A stretch of DNA of 12,677 nt from assembly GCA_023436945.1 (NCBI GenBank), contig JAEZHG010000020.1, positions 1 to 12,677 on the forward strand, written 5' to 3'. The position numbers and the translations under genes are program-made. Shown one piece after another: positions 6,218 to 12,677 of the stretch. The notes under the pieces were generated by a model. The model was not told the origin of the DNA. It saw nothing but the letters and a program-made list of their open reading frames with translations, and made no database searches. This stretch comes from Pseudomonadota bacterium. Lineage in GTDB: Bacteria > Pseudomonadota > Alphaproteobacteria > Caulobacterales > Caulobacteraceae. The stretch's first letter is position 1. Every line of letters starts with the position of its first letter.

Positions 6218-9200
6218 TTAGTCGCTGGTCTTGCGCCAACGGACCGAGATGATCGCATTGCCATCCCCGCCGGCGCGGGCGCTGACGGCGATGTTGCGGC
6301 GGACCTGCCATTCCACATTGATGGTGGTGCCCGCTTCGCCGCCGCCGATAACTTCCAGATAGATGTTGTCGGTCAGACGACGGCCGCCTGAGATCATCAG
6401 ATTGGCCGCGTCACCGCTGAAGGACAGGCTGTCGAGCCCTGACATCTGGCGCAGGTTGCCCAGAATGTCGAAGCCGCCGCCGCCCGCCAGCGAGGCCACT
6501 GCCGAGGCGAGTTGCGCCGCCTCGATCGGAGATAGTTGCGAGATCGAGCGACCGAACAGAACGCGTGCCAGCACTTCGTCTTGCGGCAGTTCCGGTTCCG
6601 AAGACAGGACGATGCGTGGTTCAGCCGCCGAGCCGGTGGCGCGGATGATGGCCGTGATGGTCGGGTCTTCACGACGCGCGGTCAGGTTGAGCTGGATACG
6701 CGACGGATTGGTATCCAGCGTCACACGGCCACCCGGATCAAAGGTGAAGCGCTTGCCTGCGAACTCGTAGGTCCCGCGAACCACCTCGGCGAAGCCGTTG
6801 AGACGCGGATTGTTGATCGAGCCCGCAACCGAGGCCTTGGCTTCAAGCTGCATGTCGATACCGTCGCCACGGACCTTGATGTCCGGTGCGTTGATGTCGA
6901 CGTTCAGGATGATCGGGATCGAGGTCTGGCCGCCGTTCTCATTGGCCTGAGCCATGGTTTCAGGGCGGTTGATGTGGGTTACCGGCATACGGACGATGCC
7001 CGTATTGCCCGGGAACACCGGCTCGATGGTGGCGTCGTCGATGTTCAGCGTGCCGTCCAGTCGCACGAAGCGACCGGTATGGATGGCGCGCAGATTGCCC
7101 GAGGTGATCAGCTTGACCTCGTCGGTATCGACCGCACGGAAGTTGCGCAGGTTAAGCGACAGCTCGCCCTGGTTCTGTCCCGCAGCGCCCGGTGCAAAGC
7201 GAAGGCGGCCGCTGGCGTTGATGGTGCCGCCACGGTCATCCTTGGCCGTCAGGCTGGTGATCGTGATGTCCTGATCGGTCAATTGGGCCTGACCGTTCAG
7301 TTCGCGGATCTTCAGACCCGTCGCCACATCGTCAACGCGACCGTTGGTGACACTGATCGGGCCGGAGATACGGCGGTCGTTCAGGCGGCCACCAAGGGTG
7401 ATGTTTGCGGCCATATTGCCTTCGATGCGGCGGTCGACACCGTCGATCAGGTCCCAGATGGGTTTGATCGGACCGTTGATCGACACCGTGCCAGACAGTG
7501 GACCGTCACCATCCAGAGCCAGTTTCAGTGGCTTGGGCGAATAGTCGAGCGGCAGGCGTACATTGGCGCGTGCGTTCAGGCGCTGTCCGCCTGTGGTGAC
7601 GCTGTTGGTCGCGGTGGCATCGAGAGTGACGCTGTTGGCATCAAGCAGGGCTTTGATATCGGCATTCAGGGTATCACCGCTTGTTTGCGCCAAACGTGCG
7701 CCGCGCAGCCTGATATCCGCCGTGCCGTTCATGGCCGAGTGGCCGATACGGTTGATGTCCAACTCGCCCGAGATCGTGCCCTCGTGATCGGTGCTGAAGA
7801 CATTGACCGGAACATTGTTCAGGCGGGCGTTCATGTCCCAGATCGGCGATGCGTTCTGGCCTCGGCCCGACTGTCCGACAGGCGTCAGGTCGGCGAGGAG
7901 CGTGCCGTTGCCCAGTCCGACATCCACGCGGGCGCTGATGCCCTGTGGTCCGGTCTGGACGTGCGTGCCGCCGTTGATGGTGAAGGCGATATCGCGCACG
8001 CGGCCATTGGCGGGCGTGCCTTGCGCACCCATCGACAGCTTATGGCCTTCGTTCAGGCGCTCATAGACCAGAGGGCCGCGATAGCTGATCGGCGTTGCGC
8101 CACCGATCATCACATCGGCGGTCATGGGCAGACGTTCCAGCGTGCCTTCACCGTTCAGGGCCAGTTTCTCGACCAGCACATTGGTGCCGCGCAGGCGGAA
8201 GTTGCTGCCGTTCAGGGCCACATTGGCGCGGGCGTTCTGTGCGCCTTCGGTCATCAGGATGCGGCCATCCAGACGGCCACGCTCCACGAAGATGCCGGGG
8301 CGCGCCTCGAACGTCAGATCGGCGCTGGAAGGGAAGGACTGCGACAGGGTGATAAAGCCGTTGGCCTTGATGCCGCCGCCGTTGATGTCCACGCCGCTCA
8401 GCGCGATCCGTTCCTTGCCCAGCGCGAAGTTGGCGCGGGCATTCAAGGGCTGGTTCTGCGACGAGGAGGTGATGATGACGTTACCGTCCGATCCCACCAC
8501 GCGCTTGTTGAAGTTTAGCTTCAGATTGGTCTTGCCCAGAACAACCTGACCCAGATTTACAGCATCAAAGTCTGCGTTCAGACCGAGTTCCGGCTGGTTG
8601 ATGGTGCCGATCAGCGTGCCGTCGCCGGTCATCTTGCCGTCGATCGCCACAGGGCCGACGCCGAACGGGCCGTTGGCGTCCCAGTCCATCTTCAGGCGCA
8701 GTTTGTCGCCCTGAATCTGGCCGATGACATTGGCCACGCCCGCATCGCCATTCAACTGGCCCTGCGTGATTGAGATAATGCCGCGGTTCAGATTGCCGGC
8801 AAGAGCCAGTCGCGGGCGTTGGCCCAGCAGACGGTTCAGCTCTTCCATGCCGGTATCGAGCCTGTTGCCCGACCCGTTGAAGCTCAGGGTCCATGGTGCG
8901 CCTGTGCGCTGGTTGCCCGCACGGATCTTGCCGCCGAATCTGCCGGAGGCTTGCGGGCTGAAGACCGAGATGTCGGTCAGGTTCACGTCGCCGTCAAAGC
9001 TGAGACCGCCCATCAGGTTGCGACGGCCCGAGCCATCGACCGTAATACCCGAACCGCGCAGGTCTATGTTGCGCAGCAGGATCGCGCCGTCCTTCAAGCG
9101 CGAGGCCGAGACCTTCACACGCGGCGTTGCGCCCAGCAGACCGCCCAGAACGCCTTCTCGCGAAGCGCCCGCTCCGGTCAGTTCGCCGTTCAGGCTGTAT

Positions 9201-10489
9201 TCGCCCTTATTGGCCGAAATGCCGAGCGGACCCGTCAGGCGGGCAATGCGGTAATCGCTGATATTGGCATTGGCGACATCAAGATTGCCTTTCAGATCAA
9301 AGACCTGACCATCACCCTTGAAGTTGCCCTGATAGCGGGCCGCGTCACCGATCTGGGTGCCAACGAGGCGCGACAGGGACGGGGTGGCAATATCCAGACT
9401 GATCTTGTCGGCAAACATGCCGTCCTTGGTGCGTACATCACCGCTGGCGCTGGACTGGATATTATCGGCGATCAGACGCCAGCCGATACCCTGATAGTCT
9501 TCGCGCGACCTGTCCGGAACGGCGGCAAAGCCGATGCGGGCCGTGCGACCGATGCGGTCAACAAACGGGGCCAGCAGGTCCGAGCCGGAGAAGTCCATAT
9601 AGCCCGAAACGCTTGAACCCGTTTCGGCGAATTGTCCGGTCACGTGCAGGGGCGTGAACTGGCCCGTGCGCATGACGATATCGACTTCCTTACCGTTCAC
9701 CAGCGCCTTGGCCGAGAACGGGCGGTTCGGCGAATAGCCCATGGCGCCCGCCAGCGGGCCACCCTGTGCTTCTTCGGCCTGAAGGTCTAGGCGAAGGTCT
9801 TCGGGCTTGTCGCTGAAGCTGGCGGCCAGTTTCAGGAAGTCACCGGGGCGGTTCAGGCTGCGCGCATCGACATTGGCAGTCTTGGATCCTGCGCGGGGAA
9901 TGTCGGCATTACCGGACAGGCGCCAGCGACCGTATTCCTTGGAGAAGTCCTCCATCAGTTCGATGTCGGTGGCGAACTTGTCGATCTTGAAATCGAGCGG
10001 CGAGGGGCCGCCCGGTTCCGTCGGCGGCTCAAGCACCGGACGGCGAAGGACCTTGATGTTCTTGGCTGTGATCTCGTCGGCCTGGAAGCGGCGGAACACC
10101 AGTCTCCAATAGCTCCAGTCCACGCGCACATCATTAGCTTCAAGCCAGACGCCGTCGATGTCCGAGACCGTGACGCGCTCAAGCGTGAAATCGTCGAACA
10201 GGTCGCCCTTAAGGCCCTGAACGTCGATCTCGCCATAGCGGCCGATCTTCTTGCCGACGACGAAGCTGGTGATCAGGTCGCGGCCTGCGTCCGAGACCAG
10301 ATAATAGCGCCCGCCCACAGCTGCCACGATCACAATACCGATCAGGCTGCCGACACCGATGCCGGTGAAGATGGCAGCTTGTTTCAGTCGCGAGCGTTTG
10401 CGCTTTTTCTCGCGCGGAGTTTCGACCTCTGTGCTTTCGGCAGGCAGATCGTCTTTTTCAGGCTCTGGTGTAGGGGGCGTCTCGGTCAA
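6218..10489 (-). CDS. tamB: Translocation and assembly module inner-membrane protein TamB
   Basis: TamB is a very long, mostly beta-stranded protein anchored in the inner membrane. It reaches across the periplasm to TamA and is linked to outer-membrane protein assembly and phospholipid transport. This one has 1423 residues, in the usual range for alphaproteobacteria and longer than E. coli TamB. The N-terminus is acidic and Pro-rich, then strongly basic (REKKRKRSRLK, about 26-36), followed by one membrane helix (about 37-59). The rest is repetitive beta-helix-like sequence with many short LxGxG and NGxxL strands. The C-terminal TamB (DUF490) domain is recognisable from YEFAGKRFTFDPGG and VLFGRSISQLSPIEAAQLA (about 1310-1328) to the final NVEWQVRRNIAVSARAGGDG segment. 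The start is TTG at 10489, overlapping the tamA stop as TTGA; no Shine-Dalgarno is seen, so coupling to tamA is likely. The stop is followed at once by the shared terminator. Confidence 0.94.
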   Translation of the reverse strand: MTETPPTPEPEKDDLPAESTEVETPREKKRKRSRLKQAAIFTGIGVGSLIGIVIVAAVGGRYYLVSDAGRDLITSFVVGKKIGRYGEIDVQGLKGDLFDDFTLERVTVSDIDGVWLEANDVRVDWSYWRLVFRRFQADEITAKNIKVLRRPVLEPPTEPGGPSPLDFKIDKFATDIELMEDFSKEYGRWRLSGNADIPRAGSKTANVDARSLNRPGDFLKLAASFSDKPEDLRLDLQAEEAQGGPLAGAMGYSPNRPFSAKALVNGKEVDIVMRTGQFTPLHVTGQFAETGSSVSGYMDFSGSDLLAPFVDRIGRTARIGFAAVPDRSREDYQGIGWRLIADNIQSSASGDVRTKDGMFADKISLDIATPSLSRLVGTQIGDAARYQGNFKGDGQVFDLKGNLDVANANISDYRIARLTGPLGISANKGEYSLNGELTGAGASREGVLGGLLGATPRVKVSASRLKDGAILLRNIDLRGSGITVDGSGRRNLMGGLSFDGDVNLTDISVFSPQASGRFGGKIRAGNQRTGAPWTLSFNGSGNRLDTGMEELNRLLGQRPRLALAGNLNRGIISITQGQLNGDAGVANVIGQIQGDKLRLKMDWDANGPFGVGPVAIDGKMTGDGTLIGTINQPELGLNADFDAVNLGQVVLGKTNLKLNFNKRVVGSDGNVIITSSSQNQPLNARANFALGKERIALSGVDINGGGIKANGFITLSQSFPSSADLTFEARPGIFVERGRLDGRILMTEGAQNARANVALNGSNFRLRGTNVLVEKLALNGEGTLERLPMTADVMIGGATPISYRGPLVYERLNEGHKLSMGAQGTPANGRVRDIAFTINGGTHVQTGPQGISARVDVGLGNGTLLADLTPVGQSGRGQNASPIWDMNARLNNVPVNVFSTDHEGTISGELDINRIGHSAMNGTADIRLRGARLAQTSGDTLNADIKALLDANSVTLDATATNSVTTGGQRLNARANVRLPLDYSPKPLKLALDGDGPLSGTVSINGPIKPIWDLIDGVDRRIEGNMAANITLGGRLNDRRISGPISVTNGRVDDVATGLKIRELNGQAQLTDQDITITSLTAKDDRGGTINASGRLRFAPGAAGQNQGELSLNLRNFRAVDTDEVKLITSGNLRAIHTGRFVRLDGTLNIDDATIEPVFPGNTGIVRMPVTHINRPETMAQANENGGQTSIPIILNVDINAPDIKVRGDGIDMQLEAKASVAGSINNPRLNGFAEVVRGTYEFAGKRFTFDPGGRVTLDTNPSRIQLNLTARREDPTITAIIRATGSAAEPRIVLSSEPELPQDEVLARVLFGRSISQLSPIEAAQLASAVASLAGGGGFDILGNLRQMSGLDSLSFSGDAANLMISGGRRLTDNIYLEVIGGGEAGTTINVEWQVRRNIAVSARAGGDGNAIISVRWRKTSD

Positions 10490-12603
10490 AACGACTGGCC
10501 GATGCTGATGTAGAGTTGGAATTCAGAATCGCCCTCGCGCTTGTTCAGCGGGATGGCGATATCGGCGCGCACAGGGCCGAAGGGCAGTTTGTAGCGAACG
10601 CCGACACCTGCGCCATAGCGCATGTTGCTGAGGTTCGGGGTTTCCTGGAAGCCGACAGCGCCGCCGTCGATAAAGGCTACGGCCTGAAACTTCTCGCCGA
10701 TGTCCTGACGCACCTCGAACGAGGTCTCGAACAGGCTGAGACCGCCACGCGGGGTATTGTCTGGCAGGCGCGGGTTGATGCTCTGATAGGAATAGCCACG
10801 GACAGAGCCGCCACCACCCGAGAACATCAGGCGGTCCGAAGGCACAGTCAGTTCGTCGCCGCCGATGATCGAGCCGATCTTCAGACGACCCGCCAGAATG
10901 GTGCGCTCACGCTCGCCAACTGGGAAATAGGCGCTGCCTTCACCGACGCTGCGCAGGAAGAAGACTGTATCTTCACCCGTCACTGCCGTCGGTTGGACCG
11001 AGACACGTGCACGCCAGCCCTTGGTGGCGTTTAGCGGGTCGTTGGAACGGTCGATATAGGCACCGCCACGCGCGGTCAGCATGATCAGGTTGCGGTCCAT
11101 GACCACAGGCACCGCATCGATCGGATCGTAACGGGTTTCCTTATAGCGACCGCCATCGATGCCAAGGCCGAGACTGTAGGACGAGGTCGCGCCCCAGCGC
11201 TGACTGATCTCGGCATCGACACTAATAGCCTGACGCTCATAGGCGTCGGTCAGTTCGTTGATGGCCCATGCCGATGTACGGAAGGTGCGGCCCGGCTTGC
11301 GGAAGTGCGGGCGGCTCCATTCAGCACCGACACGGCTGTCGATATTGGCGATGCGCAGCCCGTAGCGCAGCGTATCCGCACGGCCGAAGCGGTTGAAATG
11401 GGTGCGATAGATATCGAGACCGAAGCCGTCTTTGGTCGCATAGGACGCGCCCGCTTCCAGCAGCTTGTGCTTACGGTCGCTCAGATAGACGTTCACATCG
11501 CGAAGGCCGTCGCCATCCACATCGACAGTGCGCGGGCCAAGGTTTGCAAGCGATACGGTCGCGGAATCATAGACCCCCGTTTCCGTCAGGCGGCGCTCCA
11601 GCTCGCTGAGGGCGGCAGGGCTGAAGATGTCACCGCGCTCCCACGGCACCAGCGCCTGAACCCAGCTTTCACGGGTACGGGTCAGGACGCGGGGTTCCTC
11701 GTCCTCGTCATCTGCGTCGCGCGTACCCGGGCGGGCGGGGTTCAGCCTGATCTCGTCATCCAGATAAACCAGATCGCGCGGCATGATGTTGAAGCGTGGG
11801 CGCACCGTATTGGCATTGGCGGCGTTCTCGCCATCGAGAGAAGGGTGGACCACCTCGACGTAGCGCGCCTCAGCACGGGCATCGGCAAAGCCGTTCTGTA
11901 GCAGGATCGAGACGATGCGGGCCTCGGCGGCTAGAATGTCGGGCGCACGACCGGGGGCACCGTCAGGCAGGTTGATCGCCTCGACGGCCATTTCGGCAAT
12001 CGGCTTTTCGGGGTGAACCGGAGGCGAGCCACGAAGAAGTACAAAGCTGGAGGTGCCAGAGACAGGAAGCACTGCGCCGCTGGCTGTGCTTTCTGGCTGG
12101 ATCAGAACCACAGGCGTTGCTGGCTGCTCTGCAGGGGGAGTTGCAGCGGGGGCGCTGTCTTGAGCCACATCGGCTTGGGTGGCGGTGGTCCGCGGGGCGT
12201 TCTGGGACTGGCGCGAGCCGACCCATTCAATCCCTGAGTCACGGATCGTGAACTGGGGGCCGGGGTCAATAATCAGACGGGCGGCATAGCGTCCATTGTC
12301 GGAAGAAGAAGCCGATGAGGGAGCGGCTTCGACCCTCGCGCTATAATAGCCCTCGGTATGCAGAATATCCTGAGCCAGCGTCATTGCACGACGCTCGTTC
12401 CGGCGCGCTTCGCCCGCGCTGCGAGGAGCATTGGGAACTGTGCCAATCGCCTGTTCGAGCTTGTCGGACAGGTCACGGCTTATGCTCGTCTCGGGCGCTG
12501 CGGAAAAGGTCGCGCGCTTTTCATCGGCGAGAGCAGGAGAGGAGGCGCACACAATGGCGCAGACGGCCACGCTGCACAGATAATAGCCGGTTCTAGAGCT
12601 CAA
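10486..12603 (-). CDS. tamA: Translocation and assembly module outer-membrane protein TamA (Omp85 family)
   Basis: TamA is an Omp85-family barrel that works with TamB in the cell envelope. The 705-residue precursor has a signal peptide ending near residue 26 (SSPALA-DE). POTRA-like domains follow at roughly 33-130, 186-275 and 305-376. The barrel covers about 380-705 and contains the Omp85 signature VRGY (601-604) after SGGGGS; it ends in a phenylalanine (LYISIGQSF), the usual assembly signal. A Pro/Ala/Thr-rich linker (about 131-185) interrupts the POTRA region, an acidic run (DADDEDEEP, 296-304) precedes the last POTRA, and a DxDxDG loop lies at 361-369. The start is TTG at 12603, supported by AGAAGG six bases upstream. 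tamB follows with a four-base overlap. It could be annotated as BamA family or as a surface antigen, but the tamB neighbour favours TamA. Confidence 0.93.
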   Translation of the reverse strand: MSSRTGYYLCSVAVCAIVCASSPALADEKRATFSAAPETSISRDLSDKLEQAIGTVPNAPRSAGEARRNERRAMTLAQDILHTEGYYSARVEAAPSSASSSDNGRYAARLIIDPGPQFTIRDSGIEWVGSRQSQNAPRTTATQADVAQDSAPAATPPAEQPATPVVLIQPESTASGAVLPVSGTSSFVLLRGSPPVHPEKPIAEMAVEAINLPDGAPGRAPDILAAEARIVSILLQNGFADARAEARYVEVVHPSLDGENAANANTVRPRFNIMPRDLVYLDDEIRLNPARPGTRDADDEDEEPRVLTRTRESWVQALVPWERGDIFSPAALSELERRLTETGVYDSATVSLANLGPRTVDVDGDGLRDVNVYLSDRKHKLLEAGASYATKDGFGLDIYRTHFNRFGRADTLRYGLRIANIDSRVGAEWSRPHFRKPGRTFRTSAWAINELTDAYERQAISVDAEISQRWGATSSYSLGLGIDGGRYKETRYDPIDAVPVVMDRNLIMLTARGGAYIDRSNDPLNATKGWRARVSVQPTAVTGEDTVFFLRSVGEGSAYFPVGERERTILAGRLKIGSIIGGDELTVPSDRLMFSGGGGSVRGYSYQSINPRLPDNTPRGGLSLFETSFEVRQDIGEKFQAVAFIDGGAVGFQETPNLSNMRYGAGVGVRYKLPFGPVRADIAIPLNKREGDSEFQLYISIGQSF

Positions 12604-12623
12604 GCCGGACCTTCTGTCTTCAT
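12600..12623 (-). other. Possible seven-codon leader frame before tamA
   Basis: An ATG on the minus strand begins a frame reading MKTEGPA whose TGA overlaps the TTG start of tamA (TTGA). It contains the tamA ribosome binding site. The ATG itself has no good Shine-Dalgarno, so this may be chance. Confidence 0.15.
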
Positions 12624-12677
12624 TACGACCGCGAAAATAACGGCAAGTCTTTAGTAAGCGGTGGGGTGCCGTGGCAC

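Noticed and set aside
6536..8518. A 660-codon open frame on the plus strand, antisense to tamB
   Set aside because: It lacks recognisable domains and a convincing start. It follows from the codon bias of the high-GC tamB gene on the other strand, which matches a known family along its length.

Overview
This window reads as ordinary high-GC chromosome of an alphaproteobacterium, most likely from the Caulobacterales. That placement is an inference from three things: gene content, the style of the TamA/TamB pair, and Caulobacter-like housekeeping promoter candidates. There are no rRNA or tRNA genes, no CRISPR array and no recognisable transposase. Genes are packed tightly and no gene-free stretch exceeds about 120 bases.

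Left region (1-4642, all minus strand): an arginine succinyltransferase (AST) catabolic operon. Its transcription order is M20 metallohydrolase, astA, astD, a small membrane-protein gene, then astB, which runs off the left edge. Together astA, astB and astD cover three of the five AST steps: succinylation of arginine, removal of urea-equivalent nitrogen, and oxidation of the semialdehyde. The transaminase AstC and the classical desuccinylase AstE are not in the window. The leading M20 gene has the right chemistry (release of glutamate from an N-acyl-glutamate) to stand in for AstE. The small membrane gene between astD and astB is about 41% GC against roughly 60-70% around it. It fits into the operon by 4-base overlaps at both ends and is flanked by an 8-base direct repeat, so it looks like a late arrival.

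Middle region (4643-6217): a divergent control region, then a plus-strand group of two small four-helix membrane proteins that resemble each other (tandem paralogues) and a short ArsC/thioredoxin-fold protein overlapping the second of them. A strong symmetric hairpin with A and T tracts (6181-6211) separates this group from the convergent tam operon and should terminate both.

Right region (6218-12677, minus strand): tamA and tamB, the outer-membrane Omp85 barrel and the inner-membrane-anchored periplasm-spanning partner of the translocation and assembly module. They overlap by four bases and both appear to start with TTG. TamA carries a Pro/Ala/Thr-rich linker within its POTRA region and a DxDxDG calcium-loop-like motif just before its barrel.

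I did not find a clearly new multi-gene system. The observations most worth following are the inserted low-GC membrane gene in the ast operon, the M20 enzyme as a candidate AstE replacement, and the paralogous membrane pair coupled to an ArsC-like protein.
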